Positions 1-5,972 of a stretch of 16,144 nt of DNA are shown here, piece by piece. Within the stretch, counting starts at the first letter, position 1; every line of letters starts with the position of its first letter. The translations under genes and the position numbers were made by a program. Below the pieces are notes generated by a model. The model ran no database searches and was not told the DNA's origin. It worked only from the letters and a program-made list of their open reading frames with translations. This DNA comes from Actinomycetota bacterium (GTDB lineage: Bacteria > Actinomycetota > Actinomycetes > Streptosporangiales > Streptosporangiaceae), in contig PMST01000246.1 of NCBI GenBank assembly GCA_003168295.1, forward strand, positions 10,019-26,162, in the 5' to 3' direction.

Positions 1-2
1 CT

Positions 3-524
3 CCGCCAGTCCTGCCCATCGCGGTCAGCACGGCCATCCTGTTCGGTGCGCTGGCGACCCGGGTCCACCCCGGCCTGGTCCTCGCCGCGGCCTGGTGGCT
101 CGCCGCCTGCGCCGTCCCGCTCGCCTTCATCGACGCCGCCGTCCGCCGCCTGCCCGACCGGCTGACCATCCCCGCCTACGCGGGCACCGCCGCCCTGCTC
201 CTGTCCGCCGCCGCCGTCAGCGGCCACTGGCCCATCCTGCTGCGGGCCGCGCTGGGCGGCCTCGCCCTGGCCGGCTTCTACCTGGCCCTGCTGCTCATCA
301 GCCCGTCGGCGATGGGCCTAGGCGACGTCAAGCTGGCCGCCAGCCTGGGCACCCTGCTGGCCTGGTTCGGCTGGCGCACCCTGATCGCCGGCGGCTTCGC
401 CGGCTTCGGCCTGGCTGGCTTGTTCGGCGTGGCACTCCTGGTGTCGCGTCGCGCCACCAGAAAGCAGCACATCCCCTTCGGCCCCTTCATGGTCCTGGGC
501 GCCTTCCTGGTGATCCTTCTCTAG
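3..524 (+). CDS. Prepilin peptidase (A24 family), 3' part
   Basis: This gene enters from the left edge; only its last 173 residues are visible, in the frame beginning at base 3. Members of the family are membrane aspartic proteases that cut the leader peptide of type IV pilin-like and Tad/Flp pilin precursors on the cytoplasmic side. Both catalytic aspartate motifs can be read: FIDAAVRRLPD about 43-53 residues into the visible part, and MGLGDVKLAAS, the GxGD motif, beginning at base 312. The usual C-terminal IPFGPFM stretch follows, and hydrophobic segments lie between and after the motifs. The stop is TAG at 522-524. The neighbour downstream starts a separate regulated operon 110 bases later, so this gene probably closes a unit lying to the left. 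A start at 312 would delete the first catalytic Asp, so it is not the real start. Family is clear; the substrate is unknown. Confidence 0.88.
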   Translation, partial: PPVLPIAVSTAILFGALATRVHPGLVLAAAWWLAACAVPLAFIDAAVRRLPDRLTIPAYAGTAALLLSAAAVSGHWPILLRAALGGLALAGFYLALLLISPSAMGLGDVKLAASLGTLLAWFGWRTLIAGGFAGFGLAGLFGVALLVSRRATRKQHIPFGPFMVLGAFLVILL

Positions 525-571
525 CCCTGAGCCTACGGACGCTGCCCCCTCGCACCTGCGCCCGTCTGGCG

Positions 572-601
572 TTGACGAGGCTGACGCCGGTGGGCTAGTG
601 T
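572..601 (+). promoter_or_regulatory. Sigma-70-type promoter of the GntR-ABC operon
   Basis: TTGACG at 572-577 and TAGTGT at 596-601 are separated by 18 bases, matching the -35/-10 pattern of the housekeeping sigma factor. Transcription would start near 608, leaving a short leader with a GGAAGGG ribosome site at 621-627 ahead of the GTG at 635. The -10 element is overlapped by the inverted repeat at 597-620, which would allow direct repression. Confidence 0.6.
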
Positions 602-620
602 CTTAGCAACCTAGGACACT
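597..620. promoter_or_regulatory. Inverted-repeat operator, likely for the GntR regulator
   Basis: The arms AGTGTCTTAG (597-606) and CTAGGACACT (611-620) are inverted copies with one mismatch, around a CAAC spacer. The outer six bases, AGTGTC/GACACT, match perfectly. YtrA-subfamily GntR regulators commonly bind such palindromes just ahead of their own gene. The repeat covers the predicted -10 box and transcription start, so binding should block initiation. The assignment to the adjacent regulator is an inference. Confidence 0.7.
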
Positions 621-634
621 GGAAGGGTGAGACG

Positions 635-1027
635 GTGATTCGGTTCCGGGTGGACGGGCGGTCGTCGGTGCCCCCGTACCTGCAGATCGTGCAGCAGGTG
701 CGCCAGGCGCTCCGGATGGGCCTGCTCGACGTGGGCGACCAGCTCCCGTCGGTCCGCGAGGTGGTCGCCGTCACCGCCATCAACCCGAACACGGTGCTCA
801 AGGCCTACCGCGACCTGGAACGCGAAGGTCTGGTCGCCGCCGCGTCCGGCCGCGGCACCTTCGTGACCAAGCGGCCGGACGGGCCGCCACCCGGCACCCA
901 CGCGCGGCTCGGCCGCAGCCTGGCCCGCTGGGTCCGCGAGGCGCGCACCGCGGGACTTGACGACGAATCGATCGAATCGCTGCTGCGCGTCACGCTGCGC
1001 GCGGCGGCCGAGGAGGAGATCGCATGA
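635..1027 (+). CDS. GntR-family regulator, YtrA subfamily
   Basis: This 130-residue protein is a DNA-binding regulator of the short GntR type. The winged helix-turn-helix spans about residues 10-80. It contains YLQIVQQVRQAL, then QLPSVREVV, then NPNTVLKAYRDLEREGLV, and ends with the wing GRGTFV. Only about 50 residues follow, which fits the YtrA subfamily, whose C-terminal part is a short dimerising helix pair rather than a ligand domain. The start is GTG at 635, chosen because GGAAGGG lies seven bases upstream and the frame opens there. The stop overlaps the next gene by four bases (ATGA), so regulator and ABC ATPase are translated together. YtrA-type proteins typically repress their own ABC operon and respond to cell-envelope antibiotics; here the palindrome at 597-620 supports autoregulation. 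The inducer is unknown. Confidence 0.9.
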   Translation: MIRFRVDGRSSVPPYLQIVQQVRQALRMGLLDVGDQLPSVREVVAVTAINPNTVLKAYRDLEREGLVAAASGRGTFVTKRPDGPPPGTHARLGRSLARWVREARTAGLDDESIESLLRVTLRAAAEEEIA

Positions 1028-1920
1028 CTCTGGCCATCGAAACCCGCGGGCTGACCAAGCGATACCGCCGCATCACCGCGCTGTCCGATTGCTCCATCAC
1101 GGTTCCCGAGGGCCGGATATCCGCGCTGGTCGGGCCGAACGGCGCGGGCAAGACCACGCTGCTCCGGCTGCTGGTCGGGCTGGCCAGCTCGACCGACGGC
1201 GAGGCCGCCATCCTCGGCCGCACGCCGGACCAGGACCCGGCCTTCCTCGCGCAGATCGGGTTCCTCGCCCAGGAGATCCCGCTCTACCGGCGGATGTCCG
1301 CCGAGGCGCACATCGGCATCGGCGCGCACATGAACCTGCGGTGGGACGGCGAGTCGGTCAGGGACCGGCTGCGCGGGCTGAACATCCCGCTGGACGCGGC
1401 CGTGGGCACGCTGTCCGGGGGCCAGCGTGCTCAGGTGGCCCTCGCGCTCACGCTGGCCAAGCGCCCGCGGGTCCTGCTGCTCGACGAGCCGGTCGCCGCG
1501 CTCGACCCGCTCGCCCGGCGGCACTTTCTCGGCACCCTCACCGACGCGGTGGCCGAGGGCGGGCTGACCGTCGTGCTGTCCTCGCATCTGGTCGCGGACA
1601 TCGAGCGGGTCTGCGACCACCTCGTCCTGCTCGCGTCCGCCCGCGTCCAGCTCTGCGGAGACATCGAGGGCCTGCTCGCGGAGCACCAGGTGCTCGTCGG
1701 CCCGCGGAAGGACACCACGGCGATCGAACGGAACCACACCGTCGTGCAGACCGATCGGACCGCCCGGCAGACCACGATGCTGGTGCGGCTGAACGGCCCG
1801 GTCGCCGACCCCGAGTGGGAAGCCGAGGACGTCAGCCTGGAGGACCTGGTGCTCGGCTACATGGGCGCCGACGCGGCCCCCGCGGGCGCGGAGCTGACCG
1901 TTGCGGGAGGTAAGCGATGA
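1024..1920 (+). CDS. ABC transporter ATP-binding protein
   Basis: This 298-residue protein is the ATPase of an ABC system. Walker A is GPNGAGKT at residues 37-44, the Q-loop glutamine is about 83, the signature LSGGQ is 130-134, Walker B VLLLDE is 150-155, and the switch histidine is H188 in SSHLVAD. The first ~220 residues form the nucleotide-binding domain. A ~75-residue C-terminal extension of unknown role follows. The ATG overlaps the GntR stop by four bases, and the stop overlaps the permease start by four bases, so the three genes form one translationally coupled operon. With one ATPase and one permease the working transporter is expected to be a dimer of each. By analogy with YtrA-controlled systems it probably exports or resists a peptide or envelope-active compound, but nothing in the sequence identifies the substrate. 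Confidence 0.92.
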   Translation: MTLAIETRGLTKRYRRITALSDCSITVPEGRISALVGPNGAGKTTLLRLLVGLASSTDGEAAILGRTPDQDPAFLAQIGFLAQEIPLYRRMSAEAHIGIGAHMNLRWDGESVRDRLRGLNIPLDAAVGTLSGGQRAQVALALTLAKRPRVLLLDEPVAALDPLARRHFLGTLTDAVAEGGLTVVLSSHLVADIERVCDHLVLLASARVQLCGDIEGLLAEHQVLVGPRKDTTAIERNHTVVQTDRTARQTTMLVRLNGPVADPEWEAEDVSLEDLVLGYMGADAAPAGAELTVAGGKR

Positions 1921-2906
1921 GCTGGGTAATCTGGCGCCAGTACCGCGTCACCGCCGCCATCGCGGGCGCTATCCTCGCCGCCTTCGCCGTCCTGTTCCTG
2001 ATCACCGGCCTGCAGGACGCGACGCGCTGGCACGCCGCGCTCGCCAGCTGCGCCAAGGACCGGACCTGCGGCAACCTCTCGCAGATCGTGTCGCTGACCA
2101 CCGGCCCGGTGGACGGCCCGGTCTACACGCTGACCATACTCACACTCGCCGTTCCGCTCCTGTTCGGGATGTTCTGGGGCAGCCCGGCGGTGGCCGGGGA
2201 GCGGGAGACCGGGACCGTGCAGTTCGCGTGGACGCAGTCGGTCACCCGACGGCGCTGGCTGTCCGTCAAGACCGGCTGGCTGCTGGTCGCGGGCGCGGTC
2301 TTCGGCGGCGCGGTCGCTGGGCTCGTCACCTGGTGGTACGCGCCACTGAACGCGCTCCACCCGAGCCAGTTCCAGCCAGGCTACTTCGACCTGCAGGGCA
2401 TCGTCCCTATCGGATATGCGGTGTTCGCGGTGGCGCTCGGTATCACCGCCGGGGCGCTGATCGGCCGGTCGCTGCCGGCCTTCGCGGTAACCGCCGGCGT
2501 GTTCCTCGCCGTTCGCCTGGTGATCACGTACTGGGTACGGGTGCACTTCATGCCGGCCGTCACCACTATCCACAGTGTGACCCAGAGCTTCACTCCGCCG
2601 GGAGCGTCCTGGCAGCTCGCGCAGGGTGTAGTACTGCCCGGTGGCCAGCTCACGACCAGCCTGATCGCTAACCCCGGGACCATACAGCAGAACCCAGGGG
2701 CCACCTTTCCCGCCTCATGCCAGCAGGCTCAGCAGATGAGCTCCACGCTCGCGTGCCTGGCGCACCTCGGCTACCGCTCGTTCGTGACCTATCAGCCGGG
2801 GTACCGGTTCTGGCCCTTCCAGTTCATCGAGACCGGCATCTTCGTGGCTCTCGCCGCCGGGCTGATCGCGGTCACGTTCTTCGTCGTGCGGCGCAGGGAC
2901 GCCTGA
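1917..2906 (+). CDS. ABC transporter permease (ABC-2-like)
   Basis: This 329-residue integral membrane protein partners the ATPase encoded just upstream, with which it shares an ATGA overlap. About six hydrophobic segments can be seen, near residues 12-31, 72-88, 119-139, 164-183, 187-206 and 305-324. The cytoplasmic stretch AGERETGTVQFAWTQSVTRR (about 93-112) resembles the coupling region of ABC-2 permeases, where E-x-x-x-G-T precedes the next membrane helix. Two predicted external loops carry cysteine pairs, C45/C51 in the first loop and C269/C280 in the large last loop (about 207-304), which could form disulphides. The stop is 11 bases from the end of the convergent aldo-keto reductase gene, with no clear hairpin terminator between them. 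Function as the membrane half of an exporter is likely; the substrate is unknown. Confidence 0.85.
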   Translation: MSWVIWRQYRVTAAIAGAILAAFAVLFLITGLQDATRWHAALASCAKDRTCGNLSQIVSLTTGPVDGPVYTLTILTLAVPLLFGMFWGSPAVAGERETGTVQFAWTQSVTRRRWLSVKTGWLLVAGAVFGGAVAGLVTWWYAPLNALHPSQFQPGYFDLQGIVPIGYAVFAVALGITAGALIGRSLPAFAVTAGVFLAVRLVITYWVRVHFMPAVTTIHSVTQSFTPPGASWQLAQGVVLPGGQLTTSLIANPGTIQQNPGATFPASCQQAQQMSSTLACLAHLGYRSFVTYQPGYRFWPFQFIETGIFVALAAGLIAVTFFVVRRRDA

Positions 2907-2917
2907 ACCGTCCCGTG

Positions 2918-3889
2918 TTACCTGAAGCCGGCGACGGCGTGCGGGAGGTAGGGCTCTTCCAGGTACGCGACCTCGTCGGCGTCGAGCTCGACGTCCACCG
3001 CGGCGATCGCGTCGGACAGATGCGAGGGCTTCGTGACGCCGACGATGGGCGAGGTCACCGCCGGATTGCGCAGCAGCCAGGCCAGCGCGACCTGGGCGGG
3101 TGACAGTTCGCGCTTGGCCGCGACCTCCAGCACCCGCTCCACGATCGCGCGGTCTTCGTCCCGGTACAGAGTCTGGCCGAAGCCGTCGGTCTCCTTCCGC
3201 GTGGTCGCCTCGTCCCAGGGGCGGGTCAGCTTGCCCCTGGCCAGCGGGGACCACGGGATGACGCCGATGCCCTGGTCGGCGCACAACGGGAGCATCTCTC
3301 GTTCCTCCTCCCGGTAGAGCAGGTTGTAGTGGTCCTGCATGGAGACAAAGCGGGTCCATCCATGCAGGTCCGCGACGTATAGCGCCTTGGTGAACTGCCA
3401 GGCGTGCATCGAGGACGCGCCGATGTAGCGGACCTTGCCGGACTTCACGGCATCATGGAGCGCCTCCAGCGTCTCCTCGATCGGCGTGCCGTAATCCCAC
3501 CGGTGGATCTGGTACAGATCGACGTAGTCGGTCTGCAGCCGCTGCAGGCTCGCGTCCAGCTCCGCGAAGATCTCCTTACGGGACAGCCCCGCGCCGTTCG
3601 GGCCTGGGCGCATCGGCATGAAGACCTTCGTCGCCAGGACGACCTCGTCCCGCGGGATAAAATCCTTCAGCGCCTGGCCGGTGATCTCCTCGCTGCGGCC
3701 ATCGGAGTACGCATTCGCCGTGTCGAAGAAGTTGATCCCGGCCTCGAGCGCCTGGCGCACTATGTCCCGGCAGGCCGCCTCGTCCAGCGTCCACGGCCGC
3801 CCGCGCCCGCCCGACTCGCCGAAGCTCATGCAGCCCAGCGTGATCACGGAAACGTCAAGCCCGGTCTTTCCCAGCTTCGCGTATCGCAT
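2918..3889 (-). CDS. yajO: Aldo-keto reductase, YajO-like
   Basis: This 323-residue cytosolic NADPH-dependent oxidoreductase has a TIM-barrel fold. All four catalytic residues of the superfamily are present: D56 in FFDTANAY, Y61, K88 in ATKVF and H129 in QIHRWD. The opening MRYAKLGKTGLDVS, the RPWTL segment, the SMQDHYNLLYREEEREMLPL stretch and the end of the protein closely resemble E. coli YajO as I remember it, including HRWDY and IPWSPLARG. The physiological substrate of that group is not settled. An upstream in-frame start at 3973 would add 28 residues overlapping the preceding gene; the ATG at 3889 is preferred because AGGAGG lies immediately upstream. The gene follows the PPOX-family gene after 23 bases, so the two are probably one operon. 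Family certain, exact role unknown. Confidence 0.92.
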   Translation of the reverse strand: MRYAKLGKTGLDVSVITLGCMSFGESGGRGRPWTLDEAACRDIVRQALEAGINFFDTANAYSDGRSEEITGQALKDFIPRDEVVLATKVFMPMRPGPNGAGLSRKEIFAELDASLQRLQTDYVDLYQIHRWDYGTPIEETLEALHDAVKSGKVRYIGASSMHAWQFTKALYVADLHGWTRFVSMQDHYNLLYREEEREMLPLCADQGIGVIPWSPLARGKLTRPWDEATTRKETDGFGQTLYRDEDRAIVERVLEVAAKRELSPAQVALAWLLRNPAVTSPIVGVTKPSHLSDAIAAVDVELDADEVAYLEEPYLPHAVAGFR

Positions 3890-3912
3890 CGAGTCCTCCT
3901 TTAGTACGGGAC

Positions 3913-4416
3913 CTAAACCCCATCCAGGCGTACCTGAACGCGGTGGTCGAACAAGACGCCGTGTCGTATGCACTCTCCGGTGCCTCCCCGCGGGCAGAGG
4001 ATTGACTGCTCGAAGACCGTGGCCCGGTAGAGCCGGTAGGGGACGAGGGTCTGGAATTGCTCGCGGGTGTAATGCGGTCCCAGCCCGCGCTCGGCCGGTC
4101 CTGGATAGACGGCCAGGGCCCGGTCGAGATCGTCGTCAGGCACCGGCTCGGCCGTGGCCGACAGGTAGACCGCCTGCCCGGTGCCTTCTGGCGCCCTGGA
4201 GTCGAAGATCACCATGCTGATCTGCGGCCGCTGCGCCAGGTTTCTTGAGTGCGTGGTCTCCGGCGCGGAGATCCAGTAGAACTCGGCGTAGTCCGCGGTG
4301 GCAAATAATACCGGCGATGCCCATGGCTGGCCTTGCACGTCGGCGGTGGCCAGCGTCATGTACTGGTTGGCGTCGATGGTCGTCCTGGCGATGGCGGACA
4401 GGTCCTGTTCGGTCAT
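3913..4416 (-). CDS. Pyridoxamine 5'-phosphate oxidase-like flavin-fold protein
   Basis: This 167-residue protein has the split-barrel FMN-binding fold of the PPOX superfamily. The N-terminal half has the typical order: a helix, then TLATADVQGQPWASPVLFA, then EFYWISAPETTHSRNLAQRP, which is the usual phosphate/flavin-contact region, then a strand reading ISMVIFDS. The enzyme could reduce or oxidise a small molecule with FMN or F420; actinomycetes have many such paralogues and the sequence does not say which cofactor is used. The ATG at 4416 is preceded by GGGAG six bases away. The gene is first in a two-gene minus-strand unit with the aldo-keto reductase, hinting at a shared redox detoxification task, which is inference only. 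The C-terminal third (about 110-167) contains two cysteines, in LCPRGGTGEC, and is less recognisable. Confidence 0.82.
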   Translation of the reverse strand: MTEQDLSAIARTTIDANQYMTLATADVQGQPWASPVLFATADYAEFYWISAPETTHSRNLAQRPQISMVIFDSRAPEGTGQAVYLSATAEPVPDDDLDRALAVYPGPAERGLGPHYTREQFQTLVPYRLYRATVFEQSILCPRGGTGECIRHGVLFDHRVQVRLDGV

Positions 4417-4631
4417 GATCGGCTCCCGGAGGGTGTTCTCGTCTCCCAGCAGGGTGCCATATCCACGCGCTCAAAGGATGCCATCCGCGCCTGCGACAAC
4501 GGCCCCGTTCCACTCGGCCGTGCCGTCAAGCGCCGAATTTTGGCCGCAACCGTTCTGCACCTGGGCCGGAACTTCCGCGGCTACCGGCAGGCTGAATAGT
4601 TTGGGCATCAGCCAACAAACGGGGGCTCGCA
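4417..4631. other. Intergenic region between divergent units
   Basis: These 215 bases separate the minus-strand PPOX gene from the plus-strand micro-gene operon and should hold promoters for both. The clearest structure is an inverted repeat, GGCTGA at 4590-4595 and TCAGCC at 4608-4613, with a 12-base spacer, placed just ahead of the ribosome site at about 4621-4625. TAGTTT at 4597-4602 inside it could be a -10 box for the plus strand. No convincing -35 was found. An open frame running through 4333-4599 has no ribosome site and lies mostly antisense to the PPOX gene. Confidence 0.4.
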
Positions 4632-4742
4632 ATGCCTGGTTACTGCTTTTTGTGCGGACGATTCAACCTGCTAGATGCCCTTACCAAATGGTGTTCCGTC
4701 TGCGGGCATGCCTGGTCGACGGCTCGAAGGCACGCGCCATGA
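4632..4742 (+). CDS. 36-residue zinc-ribbon-like micro-protein
   Basis: A short open frame, not long enough for ordinary gene calling, reads MPGYCFLCGRF and later WCSVCGHAWS. It has two CxxC knuckles (C5/C8 and C21/C24) twelve residues apart, each followed by glycine. That spacing and the CxxCG pattern are those of a treble-clef or zinc-ribbon metal site, with H26 and W28 close by. The frame is closed upstream by TGA at 4593-4595, and ATG at 4632 is the only plausible start; GGGGG at 4621-4625 can serve as ribosome site. Its TGA overlaps the ATG of the next gene by four bases, the same coupling used by the established operons in this window. Role unknown; it could be a metal-dependent adaptor for the membrane proteins encoded after it. 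Its reality rests on cysteine spacing and coupling. Confidence 0.62.
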   Translation: MPGYCFLCGRFNLLDALTKWCSVCGHAWSTARRHAP

Positions 4743-4942
4743 TCGGCGTGCTAGCCCTGGGCTGTTTCGTGACCGGCTTCATCGCCGCCTGGGTATTGCG
4801 AACGGGATTCGTCATGACGCAGATCTCGTGGGCCCAGGAGCGGATGGAACGCAAGGTCCGCTACTGGCAAGGCGAGGCGATTTACGCCCGGGCCGCCGCC
4901 GAGCCTGCCCTTCGGCAGCTCGCCGCCCGGGACGAGAACTAG
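4739..4942 (+). CDS. Small single-pass membrane protein (67 aa)
   Basis: I do not recognise the family. The protein opens with one hydrophobic helix, about residues 2-20 (IGVLALGCFVTGFIAAWVL), followed by a charged helical tail of about 45 residues rich in E, R, A and W, for example SWAQERMERKVRYWQGEA, ending LAARDEN. A short N-terminus and basic residues after the helix make an anchored cytoplasmic-tail or coiled-coil protein plausible. ATG at 4739 overlaps the stop of the zinc-ribbon micro-gene by four bases; longer versions of the frame extend antisense into the PPOX gene and lack support. A second small membrane protein of similar design follows 16 bases later, so the two may pair in the membrane. 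No function can be assigned. Confidence 0.62.
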   Translation: MIGVLALGCFVTGFIAAWVLRTGFVMTQISWAQERMERKVRYWQGEAIYARAAAEPALRQLAARDEN

Positions 4943-4958
4943 CAGAAAGGTTGAGGTC

Positions 4959-5174
4959 ATGGCTATCCTCTACGACGCCGGCCTGGTGCTGGCCCTGCTC
5001 ACCGGGTGCGCGATCGGCGTGCTCGTTACGGCAGGCCACTACGAGCAGCTCGCGCTCCGGCGATGGGCCTACGAGAAGGAGGCAGCCGAGGGCCGGGAAT
5101 TCCATGCGGCCCTAGCGATGTTCCGGCGCATCAAGCCGGACCATCCGGCGGATGACCAAGCGCCGGCCGCGTAG
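4959..5174 (+). CDS. Small single-pass membrane protein (71 aa)
   Basis: I do not recognise the family. The architecture parallels the preceding gene: one N-terminal hydrophobic helix, about residues 2-25 (LVLALLTGCAIGVLVTAG), then a charged helical tail with aromatic and basic residues (YEQLALRRWAYEKEAAEG) and a Pro/Ala-rich end. The start ATG at 4959 has GAAAGG at 4945-4950 eight bases upstream. It lies 16 bases after the previous stop, so it is probably the third gene of the zinc-ribbon operon. Both small membrane proteins have a Trp/Tyr-rich amphipathic tail directly after the helix, which could lie along the membrane or form a hetero-coil. Its 3' end runs close to the VapB antitoxin gene, which appears to have its own promoter. 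Confidence 0.68.
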   Translation: MAILYDAGLVLALLTGCAIGVLVTAGHYEQLALRRWAYEKEAAEGREFHAALAMFRRIKPDHPADDQAPAA

Positions 5175-5232
5175 ACCGGACAGGTCTTCACCGGGCGACC
5201 ATCGGCAGCCCAAGCCTGCTCCCGCGGACGTT

Positions 5233-5261
5233 ATGGGATTTGAATGGTATGGTTTTCCCAT
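5233..5261. promoter_or_regulatory. Promoter and inverted repeat at the vapBC start
   Basis: ATGGGA (5233-5238) and TCCCAT (5256-5261) form a perfect 6-bp inverted repeat with a 17-base spacer, ending on the antitoxin start codon. Between the arms lies TATGGT (5248-5253), a good -10 box placed six bases ahead of the ATG at 5260. With no ribosome site in sight, this fits a leaderless message beginning at that ATG. VapB/AbrB-type antitoxins usually bind their own promoter, so the repeat is a plausible autoregulatory operator. Confidence 0.45.
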
Positions 5262-5496
5262 GGAGGCTGTCATTGACCAGGCTGGCCGGATCGTGCTGCC
5301 GAAGTACATCCGCGACGCGTTGGGCCTGCTCCCAGGTACGAAGGTGGATATCTCGCCGTATGGTGCCGGCGTCCAGGTTTTGCCCGCCGGCCGCACGGCG
5401 CGCCTGGTCGAGGAGGACGGCGTGCTCGTCTCGGCCGGAGAGACGCCTGTCGATGATGACATTCTCTTCGGTCTCATCGACGCGGGCCGTAAGTGA
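5260..5496 (+). CDS. vapB: AbrB/MazE-fold antitoxin (VapB type)
   Basis: This protein of 78 residues has the swapped-hairpin AbrB/SpoVT DNA-binding fold at its N-terminus: [20 protein letters not shown], then [12 protein letters not shown]. The C-terminal ~40 residues, ending [14 protein letters not shown], are acidic and variable, as expected for the part that wraps around and blocks the toxin. The start at 5260 is chosen because the fold normally begins at this methionine and a -10 box lies just upstream; ATG at 5233 (87 aa) is possible, while a start at 5152 would read into the upstream gene. The gene ends in a GTGA overlap with the PIN toxin, the classic antitoxin-first arrangement. It should neutralise the toxin and, with it, repress the promoter. 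Confidence 0.87.
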   Translation: MEAVIDQAGRIVLPKYIRDALGLLPGTKVDISPYGAGVQVLPAGRTARLVEEDGVLVSAGETPVDDDILFGLIDAGRK

Positions 5497-5900
5497 CTGT
5501 CGCGGTTGACACGAGTGTGGCCGTCCCGTTGCTGGTCCGTTCCCATCAGCATCATGCGGAAGTGGTTCGATGGTGGGACGGGCAGGAACTGGCGCTGAGC
5601 GGACACGCGATTGCCGAGACCTATTCCGTTCTCACCAGGCTGCCTGGCGATGCCCGGCTGGCCGCAGCAGATGCGGCGCGCCTGCTCGACGCGCGGTTCG
5701 CGACGCCCCTGGTCCTGACCGGCGGACACGCCCGGAAGGTGCACGCGACGCTGAGCCGCATGGGCATTGCCGGGGGCGCGGTCTATGACGGGCTGGTGGC
5801 ATTGGCCGCCAAGGAACACGGGGTACCGCTCGCGACCCGCGATGCGCGGGCCCGCGGTACTTACGACGCGGTGGGCGTCAAGGTGATCGTCGTGCCGTAA
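5493..5900 (+). CDS. vapC: PIN-domain ribonuclease toxin (VapC family)
   Basis: This 135-residue protein is a PIN-domain endoribonuclease of the VapC type, expected to cut a specific RNA (often tRNA or rRNA) when the antitoxin is lost. All four acidic metal-binding residues can be placed: D6 in AVDTSVAV, E42 in [14 protein letters not shown]99 in [11 protein letters not shown] and D117 in [11 protein letters not shown]. Spacing and length are normal, so it should be active. The start is GTG at 5493, sharing GTGA with the antitoxin stop, which ensures coupled translation. Its RNA target cannot be read from the sequence. The pair sits beside the unrecognised small-gene operon, giving this stretch an accessory character. 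Confidence 0.93.
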   Translation: MTVAVDTSVAVPLLVRSHQHHAEVVRWWDGQELALSGHAIAETYSVLTRLPGDARLAAADAARLLDARFATPLVLTGGHARKVHATLSRMGIAGGAVYDGLVALAAKEHGVPLATRDARARGTYDAVGVKVIVVP

Positions 5901-5972
5901 TCGGCGGGGCGTCTCGGATCGCAGCTGGCCCTGCCGGACACCCCGGCCACGGTCCGTTCAGGATCAGGCTTT

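Noticed and set aside
805..1737. Long minus-strand frame opposite the GntR and ABC ATPase genes
   Set aside because: It is antisense to clear conserved domains, rich in R/G/P as expected of high-GC shadow frames, and has no recognisable motif.
957..1913. 318-residue plus-strand frame overlapping the ABC ATPase
   Set aside because: The product is arginine- and proline-rich low complexity, and the Walker motifs are in the other frame.
1857..2573. Minus-strand frame opposite the ABC permease
   Set aside because: The permease frame has membrane helices, family motif and coupled start; the antisense frame has none of these.
4298..4738. N-terminal extension of the 67-residue membrane protein and a separate frame at 4333-4599
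   Set aside because: Both are largely antisense to the PPOX gene and lack ribosome sites; the true start at 4739 is supported by the overlap with the micro-gene.
5112..5819. 235-residue minus-strand frame across vapBC
   Set aside because: It is a shadow of two well-supported genes with intact active-site residues.
5901..5972. Possible terminator between vapC and the TetR gene
   Set aside because: Only a 5-base TGGCC/GGCCA stem with a long loop is present, and no T run is placed properly after it.
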